Assembly: GCA_018815245.1 (NCBI GenBank)
Contig: JAHIXK010000005.1
Location: forward strand, 62,001-126,000
Length of the DNA: 64,000 nt
Source of the DNA: Gammaproteobacteria bacterium
Lineage (GTDB): Bacteria > Pseudomonadota > Gammaproteobacteria > Burkholderiales > Burkholderiaceae_B
Direction: 5' to 3'
Shown here: positions 44,494-53,882 of the stretch, in pieces
Layout of the letters: the number at the start of each line of letters is the position of its first letter
Position numbering within the stretch: the first letter of the stretch is position 1
The notes under the pieces: model-generated
Told to the model about the DNA's origin: nothing
What the model saw: only the letters and a program-made list of their open reading frames with translations
Database searches by the model: none
Program-made: the position numbers and the translations under genes

Positions 44494-46701
44494 TTACGCT
44501 TTCAGCTGTTCACCAATCGGCAGTTTGCGAATGCGTTTGCCAGTGGCGTTGAACAGGGCGTTGGCCAGTGCGGGTGCCAAAGGTGGCACGCCTGGTTCGC
44601 CCACGCCGGTTGGCTTTTCGCCAGACTGAACCATGTGCACTTCAACCTTGGGCATTTCGTTGATGCGCAGCACGGTGTAATCGTGGTAATTCGACTGCTG
44701 TACTTCGCCGTCTTTCAAGGTAATTTCGCCGGTCAGTGCCGCAGCCAATGCAAAGCCAATGCCGCCTTCCATCTGCGCTTTCACCACATCGGGGTTCACC
44801 ACCACGCCGCAATCTACAGCGCACACCACGCGGTCTACTTTGAAACTGTTGTCTTTTTGAACGGTCACTTCAACCACTTGGGCCACAAAGCTGTTGAACG
44901 ATTCATGCACCGCAATGCCACGGCCGCGTTTGGCATCGTCGCCTGCAGGCGCCAGCGGTTTGCCCCAGCCTGCTTTGTCAGCCACCAGTTTCAGCACGCC
45001 CGCATGGCGGGGGTGTTTGCTCAACAAGGCTTCACGATATTTAACCGGGTCTTGTTTGGCGTGCACTGCCAGTTCATCCACAAACACTTCGGTGGCATAG
45101 GCTGTGTGGGTGGAACCCACCGCACGCCACCACTGAATGGGCACGCGAACTTGCTCGTTCGTGGTGTGTAAATCCACCAGCATGTTGGGAATTTGATAGG
45201 GCAGGTTGGACGATCCTTCCACTGAGGTGACATCCACGCCGTCTTTCACCATGCCGGCCTCGAAGGGTGAGCCCTTGGCGATTGACTGGCCCACAATGCG
45301 GTTTTCCCAAGCCACAGGCAAACCGTTTTTACCCAAGGCTGCACGCAAGCGGTGGGCGTACACAGGGCGGTAGTAGCCGCCCTTCATGTCGTCTTCCCGG
45401 CTCCACACCAGTTTTACCGGTGCTTTGCCTTTGATCGCTTTCACAATGTGCGCAGTTTCAACCAGGTAATCTGCTTGCGGGTTGGCGCGGCGGCCAAAAC
45501 TGCCACCGGCATACAGCATGTTCAGCTTTACTTTCTCGGGATCCAGGCCCAGCACCCCAGCCACTGCGGCTTGGTCAGCGGTTTGCATTTGTTCGCCGTT
45601 CCACACCTCGGCGCTGTCCCTGTCCAGTTTAATCAGGCAGTTCAAAGGCTCCATGGACGCATGTGCAAGAAAGGGGAAGTGAAAGTCCGATTCAACAAGC
45701 TGTTTGCTGCGTGTAAATTGGCCCTCGGTGTCGCCATCTTCCCGCGCAACTGCACCGCGTTTGCCCAGCAGTTTGGTGTAGTCAGCAGTAATTTGTTCGC
45801 TGCTGCCCTTGTACGCTTTGGACAAGTCCCATTCAATATTCAGCGCATCGCGGCCTTTTTTCGCAGTCCAATAATTCGTGGCCAACACGGCCACGCCACT
45901 GGGAATGCTCACCACATCCGACACGCCCTTGATGGCGCGTGCGGCTTTGTCGTCTACCTTTTTCACGGTGCCGCCAAATTTTGGCGGGTGTGCAACAACA
46001 GCCACCAACATGCCGGGCAGCTTCATGTCTTGCGTAAAAATTGCAGTGCCGTTGGTTTTTGCTGCGCTGTCTTTGCGGGGCGCGGTTTTGCCGATCAGCT
46101 TGAAATCCTTAGGGTCTTTCAAACTCACCTCGCCCGGCACGGCTTGCGTGCTGGCGGCTTCGGCCAATTCTCCAAACGTGGCCTTGCGACTGGTGTTGGC
46201 ATGTGAAACAACACTGTTGGCCACTGTAATTTCGTTGGCAGGCACTTTCCATTGTGCCGCCGCTGCGTTCACCAACATGGCGCGGGCTGTGGCACCTGCC
46301 GTGCGCATTTGCTCGAATGAATTGGCAATCGCTGTGCTGCCACCGGTGCCTTGCGCACCCCAGAACAGGTTGTTGTAGTGTTTGGTGCTGGCGCCTGCGC
46401 CTTCCACTTTCACGGTAGACCAATCAGCATCCAGTTCCTCGGCCACCAAGGTGGCAAGGCCGGTGTACACACCTTGGCCCATTTCAAGGTGTTTGGAAAT
46501 AACGGTGACGGTGTTGTCGCTGCCAATGGTTACAAAGGCATTCGGGGCGAAGTTGCCCGCTTCAACAGCACTGCCAGCCTGGCCTGGGCCACCCGCTTTC
46601 AGTTTGTTGTTGGCAAACACGGTGGGAATGCTGACTGCCAAGGTAAGGCCAGCGCCTGCTTTCAGAAAATCGCGGCGAGAAACGTTGGTAACAATGCTCA
46701 T
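44494..46701 (-). CDS. xanthine dehydrogenase family molybdopterin-binding subunit (isoquinoline 1-oxidoreductase beta-like), Tat-exported
   Basis: Tat-like SRRDFLKAGAGLTLAV; VVAHPPKFGGTVKKVDD; YAGGSFGRRANPQADY. Confidence 0.92.
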   Translation of the reverse strand: MSIVTNVSRRDFLKAGAGLTLAVSIPTVFANNKLKAGGPGQAGSAVEAGNFAPNAFVTIGSDNTVTVISKHLEMGQGVYTGLATLVAEELDADWSTVKVEGAGASTKHYNNLFWGAQGTGGSTAIANSFEQMRTAGATARAMLVNAAAAQWKVPANEITVANSVVSHANTSRKATFGELAEAASTQAVPGEVSLKDPKDFKLIGKTAPRKDSAAKTNGTAIFTQDMKLPGMLVAVVAHPPKFGGTVKKVDDKAARAIKGVSDVVSIPSGVAVLATNYWTAKKGRDALNIEWDLSKAYKGSSEQITADYTKLLGKRGAVAREDGDTEGQFTRSKQLVESDFHFPFLAHASMEPLNCLIKLDRDSAEVWNGEQMQTADQAAVAGVLGLDPEKVKLNMLYAGGSFGRRANPQADYLVETAHIVKAIKGKAPVKLVWSREDDMKGGYYRPVYAHRLRAALGKNGLPVAWENRIVGQSIAKGSPFEAGMVKDGVDVTSVEGSSNLPYQIPNMLVDLHTTNEQVRVPIQWWRAVGSTHTAYATEVFVDELAVHAKQDPVKYREALLSKHPRHAGVLKLVADKAGWGKPLAPAGDDAKRGRGIAVHESFNSFVAQVVEVTVQKDNSFKVDRVVCAVDCGVVVNPDVVKAQMEGGIGFALAAALTGEITLKDGEVQQSNYHDYTVLRINEMPKVEVHMVQSGEKPTGVGEPGVPPLAPALANALFNATGKRIRKLPIGEQLKA

Positions 46702-46713
46702 GAATGTTCCTCC

Positions 46714-47172
46714 TTAAGCCAAAGTTTTGGCGGCTTCGTGAATCGCCGCGCGAATGCGCACGTAGGTGGCGCAACGGCACACGTTGCCTGCCATGGCGGC
46801 GTCAATGTCATCGTCAGTGGGTTTGGGGTTGCTGGCCAGCAAGGCCGTGGCCGACATAATTTGCCCCGACTGGCAGTAACCACACTGCACCACGTCGAGC
46901 TTTTGCCAGGCGGCTTGCACGGCGGTGCCCACTTTGTCGTTTTGCATGGCTTCAATGGTGCTGACTTTTTTGCCGGCCACACTTGAAACGGGTGTGGAAC
47001 AGGAGCGCACAGGTTCACCGTCCACATGCGCTGTGCAGGCGCCGCACAGGCCCATGCCGCAGCCGAATTTGGTACCTGTCATGTCAAGGTCGTCACGCAG
47101 TACCCACAGCAGGGGCGTATCGCCATCCACATCCACACTCACGGCTTTGCCGTTCAATACAAAATCAACCAT
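46714..47172 (-). CDS. (2Fe-2S)-binding subunit (isoquinoline 1-oxidoreductase alpha-like)
   Basis: [62 protein letters not shown]. Confidence 0.95.
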   Translation of the reverse strand: MVDFVLNGKAVSVDVDGDTPLLWVLRDDLDMTGTKFGCGMGLCGACTAHVDGEPVRSCSTPVSSVAGKKVSTIEAMQNDKVGTAVQAAWQKLDVVQCGYCQSGQIMSATALLASNPKPTDDDIDAAMAGNVCRCATYVRIRAAIHEAAKTLA

Positions 47173-47301
47173 TCATCACCTCCGGTATTCTAAAAAATGT
47201 TGCAGTGCACCGATTTCTACAGTGTAGACCCCTTGATTATCAAGATAAAGGCGGATATGGTGTATTGGTTATCAACGTATGGTTCACAATAAAGGTTGTT
47301 T

Positions 47302-48225
47302 ATGGTGCTCGACAAAGACCTGCTCGACGGCATTCCGGTGTTTCTCACCGTGGCCGAACACAAAAGCTTTACCTTGGCTGCCGCGCAGTTGGGCATTACG
47401 CCCACGGCGGTGAGCAAGGCGATTCGGGTACTGGAAGAACGCCATGGCGTGGTGCTGTTTCAGCGCACCACCCGCAAGGTGGCGCTGACTGAAGCAGGGC
47501 AGGCGCTGTTCTCGCGCCTGCACCCGGCCACACAGGAAATTGATGAGGCCATTGCCGCTTTGGGCCAGTTTCGCGACAAGCCCATCGGCACCCTTCGATT
47601 GAACATGAAACGATCTGCCTGCACCTATCTGGTCGAGCCCATCATTGCCGAGTTTCGCCAGAAGTACCCCGATGTGAAACTGGACATCACAATTGATGAA
47701 GGCCTGACCGATTTGCTGGAAGGTCGCTACGATGCGGGTATTCGCTTGGGCGAGTCGGTGGACAAAGACATGGTGGGCGTGCGGCTGACTCCCGATTTGG
47801 CTTTTCATGTGGTGGGCAGCCCGGAATATTTCAAGCGAAGTGGCAAGCCAACAAAACCGGAAGACTTGCAGCAACACGATGCAATCATGTATCGCTTTGT
47901 GACCAGTGGCACTTTTCACCGTTGGGAGTTTGTGCGCAGCAAGCGCCAGTTTTTCGTAGACCTGCCAAGCCCTGTGGTGGTGAATAACCGCGACATTCTG
48001 ATCAACTTTGCACGTCAGGGTTTGGGTCTGGCCTACGTGGCGCAATACGAGGTGGAGCGCGAGTTGGCAGAAGGCAGCCTGGTGCCAGTGCTCAGCGAAT
48101 TCATCCCCAAAACATCGGGTTTGTATTTGTACTTCCCGGCGCGCACGCAAGCGCAGTTGAAGTTGAGGGCCTTTATCGACATGGTGACGAAAGTGCGTGG
48201 TGGGTCAGCTACCGGTGATTGCTGA
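47302..48225 (+). CDS. LysR family transcriptional regulator
   Basis: LysR HTH FLTVAEHKSFTLAAAQLGITPTAVSKAIRVLEERHGVVLFQRTTRKVALTEAG; divergent from 46714-47172. Confidence 0.92.
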   Translation: MVLDKDLLDGIPVFLTVAEHKSFTLAAAQLGITPTAVSKAIRVLEERHGVVLFQRTTRKVALTEAGQALFSRLHPATQEIDEAIAALGQFRDKPIGTLRLNMKRSACTYLVEPIIAEFRQKYPDVKLDITIDEGLTDLLEGRYDAGIRLGESVDKDMVGVRLTPDLAFHVVGSPEYFKRSGKPTKPEDLQQHDAIMYRFVTSGTFHRWEFVRSKRQFFVDLPSPVVVNNRDILINFARQGLGLAYVAQYEVERELAEGSLVPVLSEFIPKTSGLYLYFPARTQAQLKLRAFIDMVTKVRGGSATGDC

Positions 48226-48229
48226 ACAC

Positions 48230-48470
48230 TCACCACTTCACTTCCAGGCCTGCATACACGCTTCTGCCTTCACCCGGCGCAAACTGCGCTGAATCCGCCC
48301 CATTCGCATTCACAATCACACCCGCGCTGTATTCAACACCCGCAGGGGAAATCCAGGTGGTTTTGTTGGCCACGCGGGTAATCAGAAAATCACGCTGCGA
48401 ATTTGTACCGGCCGACGCAGCATTGTGTATTCCGGGCAAGGTAGACCAGCCCGGTTTATACGTCAAGCCC
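48230..48470 (-). pseudogene. C-terminal remnant of a TonB-dependent receptor
   Basis: Frame ends ...VNANGADSAQFAPGEGRSVYAGLEVKW*, a typical TBDR C-terminal beta-strand; no upstream plug/barrel coding. Confidence 0.55.
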
Positions 48471-48561
48471 AAGCCTGCGAGAATGCGGCATATTGTCGCA
48501 GCCGGTGTGCAAGCGCCACAATTTCGAGGCAATCAATCGAGAAGCCACTTAGAATGTGAAC

Positions 48562-49881
48562 ATGAGAACAAGCACATTCCCCGAACATCAGCCCTTGATG
48601 CGCCTTTGGACCGAAGAATTGATGGATCAAAGCGACCCCTCGGTTCGCCGCCAGCAAATGGTGACCGTGATGTGGATGCGAACGCTTGCGCTTGCGGCAC
48701 AGGTGATGTTGATTGCTGTTGTGGGGCTGTTGTTGAAAGTCAGCCTGCCTTGGCCTGTATTGACTGTTATTTTGGGCGCGTTGGTTTTACTCAATGCGAT
48801 CACCCTGGTTCGCCTGCGGCAAGGCAATTCGGTGGGCAGCTTTGAGGTGGCCGCCCAGTTGTTTGCCGACCTGGCTGCCTTCAGTTTTGTGCTTTATTTC
48901 ACGGGCGGTGTCACCAATCCTTTTGTGTCGCTTTACCTGCCCCTGCTGGGCCTGGCTGCAGCCTTGTTGCCTTGGGGGCAAGTTGCGTTTCTGGCCCTGT
49001 TCAGCGTGGTGGCCTACACCGTGTTAATGGGCAATTACATACCCTTGGTGTTGGCCAATCCAGACGATGGTGTGCATTTTCACCTGGTGGGCATGTGGTT
49101 GAATTTCTTGGTCAGCGTGTTGATTTTGGTGGGGTTCGTTGCGCGTTTAAGTTCTTCGATTCGAAATCGCGACCTGGCCTTGGGCCGCGCACAGCAAAGG
49201 TTGGCCAGCGAATCCCGTTTGGCGGCGCTGGGCAATCAGGCCGCCTCTATCGCACACCAGTTGGGCACGCCTGTTTCTACAATCGCCACCATTGTTGCAG
49301 ACTGGAAAAACGACCCGACCATGCAGGCGAATTTGCGGGAAATGAATATTCTGAGTGCGCAGGTGAAATCGATCACCGAGACACTTGCCCAACTGCGTAC
49401 GCAAATTGATGTTGACCCGCGCCACAATGCCGATGCACAGCTGATCAAGCCCAGTGAGTGGCTGCAAGCCACCTTGTCGGTTTGGCGAACCCGCAACCCG
49501 CAACATGAAGTGCGCCTTTTGCCCAGCATTGCTTCCATTGCAGGCGAATTCAAAGTACGCAAGGAATTGCTTGAGCTGGGTTTGATTACCTTGCTGGACA
49601 ATGCTGCGCAAAGTCAGCAGCGCGCTTCGGTGAGCGAGCCCCTTCAGGTCGGCATGCAATGCGACCACGAAAGTTTGACCCTTTTTGTCAACGACGCTGG
49701 TGGCGGCATTGATGCAGAATTGCTTCCCAAAATTGGACAGCAATTGTTTCAAGCCAACGGGCAAGGCATGGGCCTGTTTTTATTGGCCAACCTGCTTGAG
49801 CGTGAGGGTGGAAAACTAAGCCTACGCAATCTGAACCCGGGTGTTTGCGCCAGTTTGAGTTTGCCGGTGCTGCCCCTGTGA
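48562..49881 (+). CDS. regB: RegB/PrrB-like redox sensor histidine kinase
   Basis: Multi-TM with GGVTNPF quinone-binding-type motif; H-box AASIAHQLGTPVSTIATIV. Confidence 0.88.
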   Translation: MRTSTFPEHQPLMRLWTEELMDQSDPSVRRQQMVTVMWMRTLALAAQVMLIAVVGLLLKVSLPWPVLTVILGALVLLNAITLVRLRQGNSVGSFEVAAQLFADLAAFSFVLYFTGGVTNPFVSLYLPLLGLAAALLPWGQVAFLALFSVVAYTVLMGNYIPLVLANPDDGVHFHLVGMWLNFLVSVLILVGFVARLSSSIRNRDLALGRAQQRLASESRLAALGNQAASIAHQLGTPVSTIATIVADWKNDPTMQANLREMNILSAQVKSITETLAQLRTQIDVDPRHNADAQLIKPSEWLQATLSVWRTRNPQHEVRLLPSIASIAGEFKVRKELLELGLITLLDNAAQSQQRASVSEPLQVGMQCDHESLTLFVNDAGGGIDAELLPKIGQQLFQANGQGMGLFLLANLLEREGGKLSLRNLNPGVCASLSLPVLPL

Positions 49882-50420
49882 GCCGATTCATCCTGATTGT
49901 TGATGACGATGAAATATTTGCAACCACGCTGGCCCGCTCGTTTGAGCTCAAGCAAATTGAAACCCGCGTGGCGCTGAATAAAGAGCAAACTCTTTTGGCC
50001 GCAAGCCAGCAACAGTTCACCGACATTACGCTCGATCTGAATTTGGGCGAACAGTCAGGCTTGCAACTGATCACTCAGCTGCGCAAGCTGCAACCCCAAG
50101 CCAACTTGTTGGTACTCACCGGCTATGCAAGCATTGCCACCACGGTGCAGGCCATCAAGCTGGGTGCTGACAATTATTTGGCCAAGCCTGCTGACAGCAC
50201 AACCATATTGCGCGCGCTTGATGAAGATGTGCTCGATTCAAATGTGGAAGTGACAGAATCCGCTGAATTTCAAACCATGTCCGTGTCGCGTCTGGAGTGG
50301 GAACACATTCAGCGCGTGTTCAATGAACACGGCGGCAATGTGTCAGCCACGGCGCGTGCCTTGAACATGCACCGGCGAACCCTGCAACGCAAATTGGCCA
50401 AGAAGCCTGTGGGGCGATAG
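49878..50420 (+). CDS. regA: RegA/PrrA-like response regulator
   Basis: REC domain + Fis-type HTH HGGNVSATARALNMHRRTLQRKLAKK; GTG start overlaps regB stop. Confidence 0.88.
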   Translation: MSRFILIVDDDEIFATTLARSFELKQIETRVALNKEQTLLAASQQQFTDITLDLNLGEQSGLQLITQLRKLQPQANLLVLTGYASIATTVQAIKLGADNYLAKPADSTTILRALDEDVLDSNVEVTESAEFQTMSVSRLEWEHIQRVFNEHGGNVSATARALNMHRRTLQRKLAKKPVGR

Positions 50421-50547
50421 GCCCACGCCACGCGTTTCCCGCAGTACGCCTTTTTTGTTGTGAAGCCGGGGAACTTTAAGTCTGTGATAGGCTCCCTCTA
50501 TAGATCCTCTCGCAGTTTTCTTTCAACAACACAAAAAGACCACCGAC

Positions 50548-51822
50548 ATGACAGCAACCACAATTCAATGGATTGCCGCCTTTCTATTTGCCGGCGCGCT
50601 TGTTCACACTTTTTCTGCCAGCTACTTTGAACACCTGGCCCACCACAGCAAACACCACAGTGGCTTGTTTCACTTGCTTGGCGAAGTAGAGGCCGTCTTC
50701 GGCATCTGGGCTTTGTTTCTGGTGGTGGCCATGGCCTTCGCGGTCAATCTGGATTCCGCAGTGGAATACGTGGACACCCGCCATTACACCGAACCCCTGT
50801 TCGTGTTCGTGATCATGGTGGTGGCCGCAAGCCGCCCTGTGCTGGATGCCTCACGTTTGTTGGTGGAAGCGCTTGCCAAGCTGATGCCACTGAACAAGGG
50901 AGTGGCCTTTACATGGCTTGGCCTTTTTCTGGTGCCATTGTTGGGCAGCTTCATCACCGAGCCTGCTGCCATGACCCTGGCTGCACTGTTGCTGCGTGAT
51001 GTGCTCTTTTCCAAATCAGTGCCCAACTTCATCCGTTACTGGGGCTTGGGCGTACTGTTTGTGAACATTTCAATCGGTGGTGTGTTGACATCATTCGCAG
51101 CACCGCCAGTGTTGATGGTGGCCAGTGCCTGGAACTGGGACACCCCTTTCATGGCCGCCAATTTCGGCTGGAAAGCAGCAATCGGTGTGTTCATCAACGC
51201 CACTGTGTTTATTTTCTTCGCAGCCAAAAACCTGGGGGCTGAAGTAAAAACGCCCGAGGCTCTGGGTGAAGACGGCCAACCCCTGGCCCCAGTGCCTTGG
51301 TGGGCCATGGTAGTTCACCTGGCTTTTTTGGGTGCAGTGGTTTTGTCTGCGCATCACCCCGCCGTATTCCTGGGCATTTTCCTTTTCTTTCTTGGCTTCA
51401 CTGCCGCATACAGCACTTTCCAGTCGCGTTTGTTGTTGAAGGAAGGTCTGCTGGTGGCGTTCTTCCTCGCAGGTTTGGTGGTGTTGGGTGGCATGCAGCA
51501 GTGGTGGTTGCAACCTGCGGTTAGCGACCTGGACGATGGGGTGCTGTTTGTTGCGGCCATGGCCCTGACTGCGATTACCGACAACGCAGCGCTTACTTAC
51601 CTCGGTTCGCTGATTGAAGGCACTTCTGAAAGTTTTCGCTACGCCTTGGTGGCGGGCGCCGTGGCCGGTGGTGGTTTGACTGTCATTGCCAATGCACCCA
51701 ACCCGGCGGGGCTGTCACTTTTGAAACGCCAGTTTCCCGATGAAGCTGTATCTGCCGGGGGCCTGTTGGCAGGTGCTTTGGGGCCCACGCTGGTGGCTGC
51801 AGCGTGCTTCTGGTTTCTGTAA
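50548..51822 (+). CDS. putative Na+/H+ antiporter family membrane protein
   Basis: Multi-TM; SASYFEHLAHHSKHHSGLFHLLGEVEAVFGIWAL; TDNAALTYLGSLIEG. Confidence 0.8.
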   Translation: MTATTIQWIAAFLFAGALVHTFSASYFEHLAHHSKHHSGLFHLLGEVEAVFGIWALFLVVAMAFAVNLDSAVEYVDTRHYTEPLFVFVIMVVAASRPVLDASRLLVEALAKLMPLNKGVAFTWLGLFLVPLLGSFITEPAAMTLAALLLRDVLFSKSVPNFIRYWGLGVLFVNISIGGVLTSFAAPPVLMVASAWNWDTPFMAANFGWKAAIGVFINATVFIFFAAKNLGAEVKTPEALGEDGQPLAPVPWWAMVVHLAFLGAVVLSAHHPAVFLGIFLFFLGFTAAYSTFQSRLLLKEGLLVAFFLAGLVVLGGMQQWWLQPAVSDLDDGVLFVAAMALTAITDNAALTYLGSLIEGTSESFRYALVAGAVAGGGLTVIANAPNPAGLSLLKRQFPDEAVSAGGLLAGALGPTLVAAACFWFL

Positions 51823-51839
51823 ATCAGCCAGCAACTGAA

Positions 51840-52427
51840 TTAGCGGCCAAAGGGGCTGACACCAATCAGGTGGACATGCAACCAGGCCGCGAAAATCAGC
51901 CAACCCAACACGCCCACCACCACCGTCATCAAGGTGCCTACTTTGGTTGGGCCATCTCCTGCAAACCCCATGGGAATGGGACGCCTGCGGGCTGTTTTGA
52001 ACAGCAGCACCGCCCACACCAAAAATGATCCGAACAGGATAATGTCGGCCAGTGAGCCGTTTGCGATCAAATGCGCCAACGCCCACACTTTCACCGACAA
52101 GGTCATGGGGTGTTGCAGCTTTGCCTTGATGTGGTTCATCGGCACGTAGCAGGCGGCAAGCAAAATCATGGAGAACAACATCAACAGCGCCGCGATGTGG
52201 CGCATGGCGGCAGGCGGGCTCCACACAAACACCGGATCCAGCCGCGCCTGACCATACCCGTACACAATCAGCACCAAACCGACAATCGATGCCACCGTGA
52301 AAAAGGTGCGGTACTTGCTTTTGCCAAGCCGGGCCATCATGCCTGAACGTCTTTGATCATTTGGAATGCGTACCGCGTGCATGCCCAAAAATAGCATCAG
52401 CCCCGCTGTCAATATCAACAAGCCCAT
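51840..52427 (-). CDS. NnrU family protein
   Basis: LGMHAVRIPNDQRRSGMMARLGKSKYRTFFTVASIVGLVLIVYGYGQAR. Confidence 0.88.
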   Translation of the reverse strand: MGLLILTAGLMLFLGMHAVRIPNDQRRSGMMARLGKSKYRTFFTVASIVGLVLIVYGYGQARLDPVFVWSPPAAMRHIAALLMLFSMILLAACYVPMNHIKAKLQHPMTLSVKVWALAHLIANGSLADIILFGSFLVWAVLLFKTARRRPIPMGFAGDGPTKVGTLMTVVVGVLGWLIFAAWLHVHLIGVSPFGR

Positions 52428-52467
52428 TCAGTTCTCCTTTTTGTGGTGAACCGATTATGTCACAGGC

Positions 52468-53019
52468 TTATGCTGTGCGCCGTGCATCGGGCTTGGGAAG
52501 TTTTCGTTCCAGCCAGTGGGGTATTCGTTTCAATCCCAGTACATTGGTTTCGCGCACGCCACCTTCGGTGAACACGCGTGTGCCCATGATGTAGTCAAAC
52601 CATGGGCGTGTTACACACCAATTGGCACCGGGGTTGTTGCCCATGTGGTGGTCGTAATGCCAGGGCACACGTTGTTCCCCCCAAGCCGGATTCATGTGGC
52701 TTTTTTTGTGCACCCTGTAATAGTTCAAGCTGCAATACCACAGCGTGCCTACAAAAAATGGTGCCAGTGGAAACAGCGGGGCAACCGCCAATGCACCGGC
52801 AATCAAGGCCCATGCCTCTTTGCCTTGCGCATGAAGGCCTAGCGGGAAACGTTCGTAATTCGGGTCGCGGTAGCCATGCTCGCGAACCTCCCGGTGGTGT
52901 TCATGAAAATGAAAGGCCCAAAAAGTACCCCGTTTTTTGCCCATTCCGTGCAATACATATTTGTGCATGCCCCATTCCACCGCATTGGCGGTTACAAGGC
53001 CCAATGGAATTCCCAACAT
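52468..53019 (-). CDS. fatty acid hydroxylase/sterol desaturase-like protein
   Basis: Histidine clusters FHFHEHHRE, HKKSHMNP, WHYDHHMG. Confidence 0.75.
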   Translation of the reverse strand: MLGIPLGLVTANAVEWGMHKYVLHGMGKKRGTFWAFHFHEHHREVREHGYRDPNYERFPLGLHAQGKEAWALIAGALAVAPLFPLAPFFVGTLWYCSLNYYRVHKKSHMNPAWGEQRVPWHYDHHMGNNPGANWCVTRPWFDYIMGTRVFTEGGVRETNVLGLKRIPHWLERKLPKPDARRTA

Positions 53020-53048
53020 GGTGCGTCTCCGTTGTTGTGTTTGTGGTT

Positions 53049-53756
53049 TTACAACTGACCCAGTGCTGCATTTAAAGCGCGGCTTCCCAGCTCAACATGT
53101 TGCTGTGCCAGCGCCTCGCAGCGTTGATATTCACCAGCCTCAATGGCATCTGCAAGTTGCGCAAGTGTGTCGGTGTCGCGAAATTCATCCTGCATCACCA
53201 GTGTTAGCGCGCCCCAGGCGGCCAGATAGGTTTTGTTCATTGAATTGAAGGCCAGTTTGAACACCACGTTGCCGCTGCCTTGTACCACCAATGCCCAATA
53301 ATCAAAGGCCAGTTGCTGAAGTGTGGGCAGCTCGCTGGTGGCTTGCATTTGCGCCACGATGGGGTGTAATTTCTCAGCAAGCGTTTTGCCGCCATGAAGT
53401 GCCGCCTGCCCCGCCACAAGGGGAGCCAGTGCCTTGCGCAATATCACGATGCCGCGCGCTACTGTCAGGTTCACTTGGCCTTGTTCATTCACAACAAGGC
53501 TAGGCAGCAATTCCAGCCCGCCCTCGGTTTCAAAGTTTGCCACCTGTGTTGCGCCACCATGTCGCACCCGAACCAGGCGTGCCTGCTGCAAACGCTTAAG
53601 GGCCTCTCGCACGGCGCCCCGGTTTACGCCCAGCGTTTCAGACAACTCCCGTTCCGACGGAAGTTCAGCCCCGACTGGTAATACCTTTTTAAGTATGCGG
53701 TCTCGAAGCTGCACGTAGACTTGTTCAGAGATTGATGTTTTTTGAATAAAGCTCAT
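53049..53756 (-). CDS. FadR/GntR family transcriptional regulator (FCD)
   Basis: ELPSERELSETLGVNRGAVREALKRLQQARLVRVRHGG. Confidence 0.88.
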   Translation of the reverse strand: MSFIQKTSISEQVYVQLRDRILKKVLPVGAELPSERELSETLGVNRGAVREALKRLQQARLVRVRHGGATQVANFETEGGLELLPSLVVNEQGQVNLTVARGIVILRKALAPLVAGQAALHGGKTLAEKLHPIVAQMQATSELPTLQQLAFDYWALVVQGSGNVVFKLAFNSMNKTYLAAWGALTLVMQDEFRDTDTLAQLADAIEAGEYQRCEALAQQHVELGSRALNAALGQL

Positions 53757-53771
53757 ATTTTGGAGGACATT

Positions 53772-53804
53772 TTTAAACTGGTAAACTGATCATACCAGTT
53801 TAAA
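53772..53804. promoter_or_regulatory. candidate GntR operator
   Basis: Perfect 12-bp inverted repeat TTTAAACTGGTA-N9-TACCAGTTTAAA just upstream of the regulator. Confidence 0.65.
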
Positions 53805-53882
53805 ATCAAAAAAATCAACCCAAACAGGTGTGAAACCTGTCGTACACTAAACCCACTCGTACAATGAATCCCGGTAACCCCC

